A stretch of DNA of 64,000 nucleotides from Thalassobacillus cyri (GTDB lineage Bacteria; Bacillota; Bacilli; Bacillales; Halobacillaceae). Where the stretch lies: NCBI RefSeq assembly GCF_900107755.1, contig NZ_FNQR01000022.1, forward strand, positions 1 through 64,000, in the 5' to 3' direction. Positions 8,377-17,258 of this stretch are shown here, in pieces; the stretch's first letter is position 1, and every line of letters starts with the position of its first letter. The notes below the pieces were generated by a model. The model was not told the origin of the DNA and did no database searches. It saw nothing but the letters and a program-made list of their open reading frames with translations. Made by a program: the position numbers and the translations under genes.

Positions 8377-9336
8377 TTATAAAGTTAATGAGGTGCCGAT
8401 GTTTTGTTGTTTTGCTTGTTGATAGATCTGCTGTGCTGCAACCGCATCGAATAAAGCCATTCCTGTAGATTTAAAAACTACTGTTTTTTCCCTGGAAACG
8501 TTGTGTACGCCGGTGACGACTTTGGAAAAAGTGACTATTTGAGATGGGTGCAGCCATTTTTGCTCCAATGGTTGTGCAAGATCTCCTGACTCCTGGATCG
8601 CATCGGTGCTGTCGACATAGATATTGTCAATCAGCCGGTAAACGGAATGGGGGAATTCGCGCATGTCCTGGCGATAGGATCCAATGCCAATAATCAACTT
8701 TCCTTCTAAAAGTGCCTCATCATCCGGCAGTACAGGATGAGACGAGTTAGTGGCAGTGATGATGATGTCGCTTTTTGCAGCCGCGTCAGCAGCAGAATGA
8801 TGGATGCTTATTTTGATGTGCTCACCTAATTCCACCTGAAGCTTTTCCACGAAATCGATCATGCGGGCTTTGGAACGGTTGAACAGGTGGATATGAGTGA
8901 TATTCCGCTCTGCACAAGCTGCAACTACCTGATAGAATCCCTGTGCCCCTGTTCCTATGAGTGCCAGGCTGTCTGCGTCGGGTCTGCTCAAATGCCTGAC
9001 AGCTGATCCACCGATTGCACCGGTTCGAAGCCCGGTCAAAATCGCCCCATTCAAAATCGCTATCGGTGTACCGGTTTTCGCATCATTAACAGTGACCAGT
9101 CCCTGAATAACCGGCTCGTTCAGGTTTTCGGGATGGACCGCAACTAATTTGGTGCCGATAACATCTTTGGTCAAACAGGGCATAAGCAAATAGTCGTTGA
9201 CACCGTGGGAGATTCTCATCCTGGCCGGCATCTGGTACTGTTTTGCTTCATAAGTTTGATAAGCAAGGTCGATACTGTCGATGACCTGGCTCATAGTAAT
9301 TGCTTGTTTGATCGTTTGTTCATTAAGATACAACAC
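8377..9336 (-). CDS. Ornithine cyclodeaminase/mu-crystallin family protein, likely imino-acid reductase
   Basis: A 319-residue NAD(P)-binding protein with the Rossmann motif LIGTGAQGFYQVVAACAE. Family members are ornithine cyclodeaminases, alanine dehydrogenases or delta-1-pyrroline-2-carboxylate reductases. I chose the GTG at 9336 because AGGAGG lies 9 bases before it and family proteins begin at this residue; a longer reading from 9390 would overlap the upstream gene. It sits between an FAD amine oxidase and a proline-type symporter, which favours reduction of a cyclic imino acid over ornithine deamination (inference). Confidence 0.82.
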   Translation of the reverse strand: MLYLNEQTIKQAITMSQVIDSIDLAYQTYEAKQYQMPARMRISHGVNDYLLMPCLTKDVIGTKLVAVHPENLNEPVIQGLVTVNDAKTGTPIAILNGAILTGLRTGAIGGSAVRHLSRPDADSLALIGTGAQGFYQVVAACAERNITHIHLFNRSKARMIDFVEKLQVELGEHIKISIHHSAADAAAKSDIIITATNSSHPVLPDDEALLEGKLIIGIGSYRQDMREFPHSVYRLIDNIYVDSTDAIQESGDLAQPLEQKWLHPSQIVTFSKVVTGVHNVSREKTVVFKSTGMALFDAVAAQQIYQQAKQQNIGTSLTL

Positions 9337-9358
9337 GAAGAAAAACCTCCTGTTTTCA

Positions 9359-10525
9359 TTAAACGACGGCTCCTTCCACGACGAGGTCATTTTCCTCGAA
9401 CCGTTCGAATCGTAGTGGTTTCAGGTCGAGCGTCTGATAGCTGCCGGTCATCAATAGCTCCGCCAGGCATTTTCCGACTGCCGGTGCCTGCTGCATGCCG
9501 TGTCCACTGAATCCGCAAGCCAGATAATAACCGGCTAGTCCAGGGTGTCGGCCGATAATGGCGTTCTGGTCGCTGGTGTTATGACTATATAAGCCAGCCC
9601 ATCCGCCTGTAATTTTTGCCCGCTCGAAGTTTTTGATACGCTGGGCCAGAACTGGCCACAATTGTTCCTCAAAAAATGCACGCGTCCATCGGAAATCGTA
9701 ACCAGGTTTCACCTTTTCAGAAAAGCCGGAGATGATTTCTTTTCCTTCATGACGGAAATAGACCCCAGTCGGGTCGATTGTTAACGGAAGTTCTTTTGTT
9801 AGAGGATTTGCAATATCGAATTGGATGACCTGTCGTTTCAATGGAACAATCGGGAGCGGCAAATTCAATTTTTCGCTGAGCAAAGGCGCCCACGGACCAG
9901 CGCAATTGATAACACGAGGTGCATAATAAATCTCCCCATTTCCTAATTGCACACCGGTGACACCGTTCCGATCGGTTAAAATCTGGTCAACTCCTTCATA
10001 AACATAGATTGCGCCCAGCTGCTTCGCTTTTTTGATGTAACCCTGCATGACTGAATAGGGATCCAGGTAGCCATCTTCTGCACAATACAACCCGCCTGCA
10101 AGGTCACATGTTGTAAGTTCCGGAATAATATCCTTCAGTTCTTCCGGAGAGAGAAGCTGGGAGGGAACGCCGTGCTGCTGCTGCTTTTTCATCTGATGCT
10201 CCAATTGTTTGTGCGATTCCTGATGTCCCAGAAAAAGGTAGCCTCTTTGCTTAAAGTCGATTTCAGCGCACTCGCCATCAACCGCCATATCCTCGGGAAA
10301 GCTTAAATATTTTTTTAAACTATAGCGGCTGATCTGGATATTGATGTCGGTAGTGAACAACTGCCGGATTCCACCCGCACTGCGCGGTGTCGAGGAAAAT
10401 TCATAAAGTCTATCTTTCTCAAAAACAGTCACTTCACCAGTGAAGCCATCCTGTAACAAGTGGCAGGCGATGCTTGATCCCATCACGCCGCCGCCAGCGA
10501 TTATGATGTCGGTATGTTTTGCCAT
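9359..10525 (-). CDS. FAD-dependent amine/amino-acid oxidoreductase (DAO family)
   Basis: A 388-residue flavoenzyme with the N-terminal FAD motif DIIIAGGGVMGSSIACHLL. It has the overall layout of sarcosine oxidase beta, D-amino-acid dehydrogenases and related DAO proteins. A conserved C-terminal segment (ACGFSGHGMQQAPAVGK) matches the second FAD-contact region of that group. It is first in the operon, with AGAGGTG before the ATG, and its stop is 22 bases before the next start. The substrate is probably a secondary or cyclic amino acid, by operon context only. Confidence 0.85.
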   Translation of the reverse strand: MAKHTDIIIAGGGVMGSSIACHLLQDGFTGEVTVFEKDRLYEFSSTPRSAGGIRQLFTTDINIQISRYSLKKYLSFPEDMAVDGECAEIDFKQRGYLFLGHQESHKQLEHQMKKQQQHGVPSQLLSPEELKDIIPELTTCDLAGGLYCAEDGYLDPYSVMQGYIKKAKQLGAIYVYEGVDQILTDRNGVTGVQLGNGEIYYAPRVINCAGPWAPLLSEKLNLPLPIVPLKRQVIQFDIANPLTKELPLTIDPTGVYFRHEGKEIISGFSEKVKPGYDFRWTRAFFEEQLWPVLAQRIKNFERAKITGGWAGLYSHNTSDQNAIIGRHPGLAGYYLACGFSGHGMQQAPAVGKCLAELLMTGSYQTLDLKPLRFERFEENDLVVEGAVV

Positions 10526-10628
10526 AGATTCACCTCTTTTCAGCTTGTACTATGAAAATATTCGAGTAGGGGAGGTTTCATGAATAAAGGAAGAAGTGGG
10601 GATCAAGTGGTTGGCCAATAAATCAAAA

Positions 10629-10660
10629 AAGAAAGGCAGGAAACACCGTTTGCCTGCAAT
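10629..10660 (-). terminator. Possible terminator of the PLD gene
   Basis: On the minus strand GGCAGG/CCTGCC-type pairing is followed by a T-rich run; the stem is imperfect. Confidence 0.5.
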
Positions 10661-10663
10661 CAA

Positions 10664-11239
10664 TCAAGCGTACTTTTTACCAGGTAATAAATGATAGCTT
10701 TTATAATTACGGCTGTCCTTCCATTTGGCGTTAAACACTTTCGTCCATTCCTGCGCCATTTTCCTGTCACGCATAATGACAATTAATTCATCGTTCCTGT
10801 GTTCAGCAGAATAGGTGAAATTATAGGAACCGGCCGTAATGACCTTTTGGTCAGCGATCATCATTTTCAGGTGCATGATACCTTCGTGGTTATTGACTTT
10901 AATTGGAACTCCGCAGTGTAAAAGCCTATGGACATTAGCAGTCTGTTTGCTAAGGGTCTTCACCTGGTTGTCATCTGTCAGCACCCGGACATGGACTCCT
11001 CGTTTGGAGGCTTTGCAAATATGCGTAACAAAGTCTTCTTCTGTCAAAATGAAAACAGCGACGTCAAGCGTATGATTAGTTTCATTAATGATTTGAAGCA
11101 ATTCTTCTTTCGGCGAGCGATTGCTTCTGGAAAAAATATAATCCGTGCTTTTTTCTGATATTGCCTGATATTTACGATAAGCCACATAGGAAACTGCTCC
11201 AGCTATGAGCGTAAAACCAGCCGCAGTTAATAATTCCAT
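10664..11239 (-). CDS. Membrane-anchored single-HKD phospholipase D-like (Nuc-type) protein
   Basis: A 191-residue protein with an N-terminal transmembrane segment (about residues 3-18) and one PLD domain. The HKD motif is visible as HLKMMIADQKVITAGSYNFT (H, K and D in HxKx4D). Single-HKD proteins such as Nuc endonuclease dimerise to form the active site. It could act on nucleic acid or phospholipid. ATG 11239 fits the GGGGAGG spacing better than the ATG at 11245. It is monocistronic. Confidence 0.82.
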   Translation of the reverse strand: MELLTAAGFTLIAGAVSYVAYRKYQAISEKSTDYIFSRSNRSPKEELLQIINETNHTLDVAVFILTEEDFVTHICKASKRGVHVRVLTDDNQVKTLSKQTANVHRLLHCGVPIKVNNHEGIMHLKMMIADQKVITAGSYNFTYSAEHRNDELIVIMRDRKMAQEWTKVFNAKWKDSRNYKSYHLLPGKKYA

Positions 11240-11405
11240 ACACATCCCCCCTCCCCTGATAAATATATGAAGAAAATGGTTTGTCCTATACGAAAGCGTA
11301 AATTTTAAAACTTCCGCAACCGCCCACCCCCATTTAGGTATCTGTCATAGTCTGTAGCGTAGGTATTCGACTTGCTTTTATAATACAAGGAGGCGAATTG
11401 ACAGT

Positions 11406-11687
11406 ATGGAACACGAATTTTATCCGTATCCGATGCCAGAACATATGGCTTCATACCCACAGATGGAATTGGATTACGATATGCGGACGTATGACGATGA
11501 AAGGAATTATCCTTTTATAGGAACTTTTGCGACAGGACTTGCGGGTGGTTTACTCGGAGGCTTACTGGTTCCAGGGTTGTATGGCGGTTATGGCGGCTAC
11601 GGAGGATATGGTTATCCTTATGGCGGCTATTACCCATATGGTGGTTATTACCCATACGGCGGGTATTACGGCCGGCCATGGTGGTAA
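11406..11687 (+). CDS. Small Gly/Tyr/Pro-rich repeat protein
   Basis: A 93-residue protein. The N-terminal half is acidic and tyrosine/proline-rich. A short Gly/Leu hydrophobic stretch follows (about 39-57), then a C-terminal tail of YGGY and YPYGGY repeats ending in RPWW. AAGGAGG precedes the ATG, and a strong terminator follows. I do not recognise a family. Composition recalls spore coat or surface proteins, but nothing here proves a spore role. Confidence 0.72.
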   Translation: MEHEFYPYPMPEHMASYPQMELDYDMRTYDDERNYPFIGTFATGLAGGLLGGLLVPGLYGGYGGYGGYGYPYGGYYPYGGYYPYGGYYGRPWW

Positions 11688-11701
11688 TCCAGCACAATTC
11701 A

Positions 11702-11744
11702 AAAGCCAGTTACCGGTGTCAAACCGGTAACTGGCTTTTTTTTT
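11702..11744 (+). terminator. Strong terminator
   Basis: AAGCCAGTTACCGG pairs with CCGGTAACTGGCTT across a 7-base loop, followed by a run of T. Confidence 0.92.
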
Positions 11745-11898
11745 GATTAAAAGGAATATTGTGACTTTTTTTCAACTCGCAAATTAGCTCCTGAACTGCT
11801 ATTTGACGACATCTGTTCGGACTGGAAGGAGATAAATAGAAATGGAAGCGTTTACGCTGACTATCTCGCGTATATACATATAAATTACAAAAAACCCC

Positions 11899-11926
11899 TT
11901 GAATAATAAAACCAGCGTGTTACTAT
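11899..11926 (+). promoter_or_regulatory. Candidate promoter of proHJA
   Basis: TTGAAT at 11899 and TACTAT at 11921 with a 16-base spacer, about 50 bases before the first start codon. No T-box elements were seen in the leader. Confidence 0.45.
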
Positions 11927-11979
11927 GAAAAACATTGAATTCACACACACGAGAACAGCAATTAAAAGGAGAGATGTCA

Positions 11980-12828
11980 TTGTTTAAACAGACAGTAGCT
12001 TTTCTAGGTGCCGGTTCGATGGCAGAAGCTATGATCAGTGGAGTAGTAGAAGCCGAAACGATTCCGGTCAACCAGGTGATCGTAACTAACCGGAGCAATC
12101 AAGACCGGTTGAATCATATACAATCCAAATACGGAGTACGTACAACTCCACTCCATCAATTGAATTATGATGAGGTAGATATTTTCATTCTGGCGATGAA
12201 GCCGAAAGATATCGACAGTGTACTGGAATCATTGAAAGATAAAATCAGTCCAGATCAAGTTCTTCTTTCTGTATTAGCTGGTATTCCCACATCCCATATG
12301 GAAGAAAACATGAACGAAGGCCAGCAGGTCATCCGTGCAATGCCGAATACTTCAAGCATGGTCGGTGAGTCAGCAACAGCAATTTCACCGGGAAAATATA
12401 CAGGAATCGATCATGTGATGGCGTCCAAGAAGCTATTGGAATGTATCGGTAATGTATATGTTATCGATGAAGCCCAGATGGATATTTTCACTGGAATCGC
12501 TGGAAGCGGACCTGCTTATTTCTACTATTTAATGGAGCATATCGAGAAAGCAGGCCAGGAAGGCGGACTTGACCGTGAAACGGCAAGGGAGATTGGAGCA
12601 CAAACGATTTTAGGTGCAGCCAGGATGCTTCAGGAACAGGACGACACATCAGCTAAACTCCGGGAAAAAGTCACCTCCCCAAATGGTACGACTGCTGCCG
12701 GACTGGATGCCTTAAACGAACATGGCGGAGGAAATGCCATTTCCCAGGCAGTCAAAGGAGCCGCAGCCAAGTCCAATGAAATGAGTAAAGCAAGCCGCGA
12801 AAAAGAAAAAGAACTTGTCACAAAATAA
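11980..12828 (+). CDS. proH: Pyrroline-5-carboxylate reductase
   Basis: A 282-residue enzyme for the last step of proline synthesis, reducing pyrroline-5-carboxylate with NADPH. The N-terminal nucleotide motif is AFLGAGSMAEAMISG, and the family C-terminal signature region includes SPNGTTAAGLDAL. The TTG at 11980 has AAGGAG 8 bases upstream; the ATG at 11974 is too close to that site. First gene of a proH-proJ-proA operon, the arrangement linked to osmoregulated proline production in Halobacillus (established for H. halophilus). Confidence 0.93.
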   Translation: MFKQTVAFLGAGSMAEAMISGVVEAETIPVNQVIVTNRSNQDRLNHIQSKYGVRTTPLHQLNYDEVDIFILAMKPKDIDSVLESLKDKISPDQVLLSVLAGIPTSHMEENMNEGQQVIRAMPNTSSMVGESATAISPGKYTGIDHVMASKKLLECIGNVYVIDEAQMDIFTGIAGSGPAYFYYLMEHIEKAGQEGGLDRETAREIGAQTILGAARMLQEQDDTSAKLREKVTSPNGTTAAGLDALNEHGGGNAISQAVKGAAAKSNEMSKASREKEKELVTK

Positions 12829-12912
12829 AGGTAGCATAAAAATGCATCAGAGTGTATAATTATTTAAAAATTAATGAATATTAGAATCGAACGAGAGGAT
12901 AGGAGTGAGAGA

Positions 12913-14043
12913 TTGACACAAACACAAAAAAAACGCGTAGTCATCAAGATTGGAAGTAGTTCACTAACAAGCTTACATGGAGAAATCAGCCGCAGAAAAT
13001 TAGAAAAGATAGTAGATGAAGTCGTTCGTTTGAAAGACGACGGACACGAAGTATTGCTCGTATCCTCTGGAGCAGTAGCTGCAGGCTACCGCAAGCTGGG
13101 ATGTTTATCAAGACCAAGCACACTGCCGGAAAAGCAGGCAGCAGCATCCATCGGGCAAGGATTACTCATAGAATCTTATTCAGACCTCTTTTTATCCCAC
13201 GGATATGTTGCTTCACAAATCCTGATTACACGCAGCGATTTTTCAGATGAAAATCGCTACGAGAATGCTAGAAATACAATCAATGTTCTTTTGGAAAGAG
13301 GAATCATCCCGATCATCAATGAGAATGATACCATAACAATCGACCGGTTGAAGTTCGGTGATAATGATACCCTTTCTGCCAAAGTAAGTGCTCTAGTCGA
13401 TGCAGATAAGCTGATTATTCTATCTGATATCGATGGATTGTATGATGCAGATCCTCGCAAGAACAAAGATGCCAAATTACTAGAAAAAGTCCATGAAATC
13501 ACGCCGGAAATCGAAGCGGCAGCAGGCGATCCGGGCAGTGCGGTCGGCACAGGTGGCATGAAGTCGAAGATAGATGCCTTCAAAATCACGATGGCCTCTG
13601 GAATTGCCGCATTTTTAGGGAAAGCGAATGCGCCGAACATTATCTATGATGCTGTTTACCAAAACGCACGTGGCACTTATTTTGAATCAAAGCCAGAAAC
13701 GCTGAATCTCGACAGCAAAAAGCAATGGATCGCTTTCAATTCCGGACCAGAAGGAGAGGTCGTCATCGATGAGGAAGGGAAGGATTCGATTGTCGTGAGT
13801 AAAGAAGGATTGCTCCCGGGTAATATCCATCACGTAAAAGGGCGTTTCAAAGAAGGAGCGGTTGTACGGATCAAAGATGTATATGGAGAAGACATTGGTC
13901 TTGGCGTCGTCAACTATTCTTCTAAAAAGATTAGCCAGATTGTGAGTATGACAGAGGAAGAGATTGCCGAATACAAGCAAGCTGCTGTAGAAAAGAAACA
14001 TCTTGTGTGCCATCTGGAAGTTTCTGTTCCAGTTGGTGTGTAA
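12913..14043 (+). CDS. proJ: Glutamate 5-kinase
   Basis: A 376-residue ATP-dependent kinase for the first step of proline synthesis. The amino-acid-kinase domain carries VVIKIGSSSLTS, NENDTITIDRLKFGDND and GTGGMKSKIDA. A C-terminal PUA domain follows (about residues 280-365). Start is TTG at 12913 behind AGGAGTGAG; the ATG at 12874 has no ribosome site. Second gene of the proline operon. ProB-type enzymes are feedback-inhibited and ProJ-type less so, but sequence alone does not tell which this is. Confidence 0.92.
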   Translation: MTQTQKKRVVIKIGSSSLTSLHGEISRRKLEKIVDEVVRLKDDGHEVLLVSSGAVAAGYRKLGCLSRPSTLPEKQAAASIGQGLLIESYSDLFLSHGYVASQILITRSDFSDENRYENARNTINVLLERGIIPIINENDTITIDRLKFGDNDTLSAKVSALVDADKLIILSDIDGLYDADPRKNKDAKLLEKVHEITPEIEAAAGDPGSAVGTGGMKSKIDAFKITMASGIAAFLGKANAPNIIYDAVYQNARGTYFESKPETLNLDSKKQWIAFNSGPEGEVVIDEEGKDSIVVSKEGLLPGNIHHVKGRFKEGAVVRIKDVYGEDIGLGVVNYSSKKISQIVSMTEEEIAEYKQAAVEKKHLVCHLEVSVPVGV

Positions 14044-14058
14044 AATATAAGGAGGTAA

Positions 14059-15324
14059 ATGATGACAACCATCAAACCAACAGTGAACGTGGAAGCGCAA
14101 GCGATTGAAGCGAAAAAAGCAGCTAAAAAACTAGCGATGCTTACGACAGAGGAAAAGAATGAAGCATTGACCCATTTAGCTTCTATTCTTGAAGCGGAAT
14201 ACCAATCAATTCTAGAAGCGAATGAACAAGACTTGGAAAATGGGCGTGAAAAAGGTTTTGAAGATGCTTTCATGGATCGTCTGGCTCTCACTAAAGAACG
14301 CATTTTTGATTTTGCCAATGGTCTGCGAGAAGTGGCTGAACTTGAAGACCCGACAGGACACGTTTTGTCTGATTGGACGCTTGAAAACGGCCTGGGTGTA
14401 GAAAAAGTGACGGTACCACTCGGGGTGATTGGTATGATTTATGAAGCACGCCCGAACGTGACTGTTGATTCTACCGGCCTTGCTTTGAAATCAGGGAACG
14501 CGATTGTTCTTAAGGGTGGATCTTCCGCAATCAATTCAAATCGCGCTATTGTAGAAGTACTTCACCGCGGATTAGAAGAGACCAAGGTGCCGAAAGAGGC
14601 GGTCCAGTTCATCGACAGTACAGATCGTGAAGCGACCCAGCAGTTGTTCACCATGAAAGAACATGTGGATGTCCTGATTCCACGTGGAGGCGGGTCGCTG
14701 ATCAGTGCGGTCGTGAACAATGCGACAGTCCCGGTTCTTGAGACAGGTGTCGGCAACTGCCACGTTTATATTGATAAAGAAGCGGATGTTGAAAAAGCGT
14801 TGAATATTCTCGTTAATGCTAAAACAGACCGTCCTGCCGTCTGTAATGCAGCGGAGACACTGATCGTCCATAAAGACTGGTTGAATGAAAACCTTGATGC
14901 TTTGACGAAAGCATTGAAAGATAATGAAATCAACGTCCATGGCGATGAGGAAATTCTTAAAGTTATGCCAGCCGCTCAAGAAGCAGGCGAATCTGACTGG
15001 GCGAATGAATATTTAAGTAAAGATATCGCTATTAAAACTGTCAGTAACGCAGAAGAAGCGATCGATCATATTGAAACGTATGGTACGAAGCATTCGGAAG
15101 CAATCGTCACTGAAAATGGGGAAACAGCGAAAACATTTATGAGCCTGGTAGATGCTGCTGCAATTTATCATAATGCTTCTACACGTTTTACTGATGGCGG
15201 TGCACTAGGATTTGGTGCGGAAATCGGAATTTCAACGCAGAAATTACATGCACGTGGTCCAATGGGCTTGCCTGCATTGACCACCGTTAAATATATCATG
15301 TCAGGTAACGGACAAATACGTTAA
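14059..15324 (+). CDS. proA: Glutamate-5-semialdehyde dehydrogenase (gamma-glutamyl phosphate reductase)
   Basis: A 421-residue aldehyde-dehydrogenase-fold enzyme that reduces gamma-glutamyl phosphate. The catalytic cysteine lies in RPAVCNAAETL, and PRGGGSLISAV is also visible. Third gene of the operon, 15 bases after proJ. Two adjacent ATGs at 14059 and 14062 follow GGAGG; the second has the better spacing. It ends in a terminator. Confidence 0.95.
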   Translation: MMTTIKPTVNVEAQAIEAKKAAKKLAMLTTEEKNEALTHLASILEAEYQSILEANEQDLENGREKGFEDAFMDRLALTKERIFDFANGLREVAELEDPTGHVLSDWTLENGLGVEKVTVPLGVIGMIYEARPNVTVDSTGLALKSGNAIVLKGGSSAINSNRAIVEVLHRGLEETKVPKEAVQFIDSTDREATQQLFTMKEHVDVLIPRGGGSLISAVVNNATVPVLETGVGNCHVYIDKEADVEKALNILVNAKTDRPAVCNAAETLIVHKDWLNENLDALTKALKDNEINVHGDEEILKVMPAAQEAGESDWANEYLSKDIAIKTVSNAEEAIDHIETYGTKHSEAIVTENGETAKTFMSLVDAAAIYHNASTRFTDGGALGFGAEIGISTQKLHARGPMGLPALTTVKYIMSGNGQIR

Positions 15325-15349
15325 CTACACCCTTGGCTATCTGATATCA

Positions 15350-15391
15350 AAAATCCTGGATCCTCCAGAAATGGAGATTCAGGATTTTTTT
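15350..15391 (+). terminator. proHJA terminator
   Basis: AAATCCTG...CAGGATTT hairpin with an internal CTCC/GGAG pairing and a T run. Confidence 0.88.
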
Positions 15392-15393
15392 AT

Positions 15394-15486
15394 ACTTTAA
15401 GGAAGTTTAACTTTGTAAAAAATTAAAGTACAAGGAAATGGAAGGCTTTCGCCATAAGATCATGGCAAAAGGCCAAATTTTTCTAA
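15394..15486 (+). repeat. Family B structured repeat, copy B3
   Basis: ACTTTAAGGAAGTTTAACTTTG followed by a stem-loop. Here the inner stem is GCCAT/ATGGC rather than TCGCC/GGCGA, so base changes on both sides keep it paired. It lies between the proA terminator and the biotin operator. Confidence 0.75.
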
Positions 15487-15542
15487 GGAAATTTTTAAAA
15501 AGTCTATGATTTTTTCATATGTCTATGGTAATCTATGTTATA

Positions 15543-15571
15543 TGTTAACCTGAATTAACTTATGGTTAACG
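15543..15571 (+). promoter_or_regulatory. BirA operator of bioY-bioB
   Basis: TGTTAAC, 15 bases, GTTAACG: the inverted-repeat spacing of the Firmicutes BirA site. It lies 32 bases before the bioY start, so biotin-loaded BirA should repress the operon. Confidence 0.88.
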
Positions 15572-15602
15572 TTAACGGATGATATACAGGAGGATGAGAC
15601 GT

Positions 15603-16202
15603 ATGAAAAGAAAAAAGTTTACAGCCATTGATCTGACGATGGGAAGTTTATTTGTAGCTTTGACAGCTGTCGGTGCAAATATTACATCCATTGCCCCGTT
15701 CATGGTCGTTGGAGGAGTGCCGATTACATTGCAGACATTCTTTGCAATCCTTGCCGGCATTGTCCTTGGCAGCAGGCTTGGTGCATTTTCGATGTTCGTT
15801 TATATGATTCTTGGTTTAGCAGGAGCGCCGATATTTGCTCAATTCAAAGGTGGAGCAGGGATTATGCTCTCGCCGACATTCGGATTCATTGTATCTTTTA
15901 TTCTATTGGCTTATGTGGCAGGGAAAATGGTGGAGATGAAGCGTAGTTTTCCAATGTACGTAAGTGCAGCACTTGTAGGAATGGTGATTAATTATATTGT
16001 AGGAACTAACTGGATGTATGCGGCATATCTTTTCTGGTTTGAAGCCCCAGAAGGTCTAACTTATAAAATGGTATGGGGATGGATGATGGTTCCACTTCCG
16101 AAAGATATCATTCTTTCTGTGCTTGCGGGCTACCTGGCATTCCGATTAGAAAAAGGTGCCTTAGCTAATACCAAGTTCCGTAGACAAAAGGAAGCCGTTT
16201 AA
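15603..16202 (+). CDS. bioY: Biotin ECF transporter S component
   Basis: A 199-residue integral membrane protein with about six hydrophobic segments, the substrate-binding subunit of the biotin ECF importer. The BioY region GVPITLQTFFAILAG is visible. ATG 15603 follows AGGAGG; the upstream ATG at 15579 lies before the ribosome site. It is followed 21 bases later by bioB and preceded by a BirA operator. The energising EcfAT genes are not in this window. Confidence 0.92.
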   Translation: MKRKKFTAIDLTMGSLFVALTAVGANITSIAPFMVVGGVPITLQTFFAILAGIVLGSRLGAFSMFVYMILGLAGAPIFAQFKGGAGIMLSPTFGFIVSFILLAYVAGKMVEMKRSFPMYVSAALVGMVINYIVGTNWMYAAYLFWFEAPEGLTYKMVWGWMMVPLPKDIILSVLAGYLAFRLEKGALANTKFRRQKEAV

Positions 16203-16223
16203 TACGAAATAGGGGGAGAATGT

Positions 16224-17216
16224 ATGAATTGGAACCTGCTGGCTGAGCGAGTTTTAGCGGGCCATGAGCTGACAGATGAAGAAGGACTTTCGATTCTTGA
16301 GAGCTCTGATGATGATATTCTGAACCTGCTCCATAGTGCCTATCAAATCAGGAAGCATCATTATGGCAATAAAGTAAAGTTGAATATGATTATTAATACG
16401 AAGTCAGGTTTTTGTCCAGAGAATTGCGGCTACTGCGCTCAATCGATTGATTCTGAGGCCCCGATCCAGAAGTATCGCATGATGGACAAAGATACGATTG
16501 TGAAGGGAGCGGAACAAGCTCACCAACTTCATTCCGGCACCTACTGTATCGTAGCCAGCGGCCGCGGCCCTACGAATCGGGAACTGAATGAAGTAACGTC
16601 GGCTGTAGAAGAAATCAAGCAAAAATATGATATGAAAATTTGTGCTTGCCTTGGTTTATTGAAGCCAGAGCAAGCCCGGCAGCTAAAAGAAGCTGGAGTG
16701 GACCGCTATAACCATAACATCAACACCTCAGAAAACCACCATGATGCTATTACAACCACTCACACCTACGATGACCGTATTGATACGGTCAATCATGCCA
16801 AACAGGCGGGAATTTCTCCTTGTTCCGGAGTGATTGTTGGGATGAAGGAAACGAAGCTTGATGTCGTACATATGGCAAAAGCATTGAAGGAATTGGATGC
16901 TGACTCCATTCCTGTGAACTTCCTTCATGCAATTGATGGAACAGCATTAGAAGGAACCAATGAACTTAACCCGATCTATTGTCTAAAAGTGCTCGCATTA
17001 TTCCGGTTCATCAATCCATCAAAAGAAATCCGGATCTCCGGTGGCAGGGAAGTCAACCTGCGCAGCCTGCAGCCATTGGGTTTGTATGCAGCTAATTCGA
17101 TTTTTGTCGGAGACTATTTGACCACCGCCGGTCAGGAAGGAACGAAAGACCATCAAATGCTGAGAGAATCAGGTTTTGAAATAGAGTATCCAACTCCTCA
17201 GCATACAAGTATTTAA
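16224..17216 (+). CDS. bioB: Biotin synthase
   Basis: A 330-residue radical-SAM enzyme that inserts sulfur into dethiobiotin. The [4Fe-4S] motif CxxxCxxC is seen in FCPENCGYCAQS near residue 60. Conserved stretches YNHNINTS, FLHAIDGT and RISGGREVNLR match BioB. AGGGGGAG precedes the ATG. It is co-transcribed with bioY. No other biotin biosynthesis genes are adjacent, so dethiobiotin must be made elsewhere or imported. Confidence 0.95.
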   Translation: MNWNLLAERVLAGHELTDEEGLSILESSDDDILNLLHSAYQIRKHHYGNKVKLNMIINTKSGFCPENCGYCAQSIDSEAPIQKYRMMDKDTIVKGAEQAHQLHSGTYCIVASGRGPTNRELNEVTSAVEEIKQKYDMKICACLGLLKPEQARQLKEAGVDRYNHNINTSENHHDAITTTHTYDDRIDTVNHAKQAGISPCSGVIVGMKETKLDVVHMAKALKELDADSIPVNFLHAIDGTALEGTNELNPIYCLKVLALFRFINPSKEIRISGGREVNLRSLQPLGLYAANSIFVGDYLTTAGQEGTKDHQMLRESGFEIEYPTPQHTSI

Positions 17217-17223
17217 GTATGTG

Positions 17224-17258
17224 AAAAGCATGAAGCTGCCAAAGTTTCATGCTTTTTT
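17224..17258 (+). terminator. bioYB terminator
   Basis: AAAGCATGAA pairs with TTCATGCTTT, followed by T residues. Confidence 0.88.

Noticed and set aside
11745-11979. T-box leader before the proline genes, as in B. subtilis proBA
   Set aside because: No AGGGTGGnACCGCG core or terminator was found in this stretch; the gene order instead matches osmoregulated proHJA.
11799-12098. 99-codon minus-strand frame over the proHJA leader
   Set aside because: It overlaps the promoter and start of proH and lacks a ribosome site.
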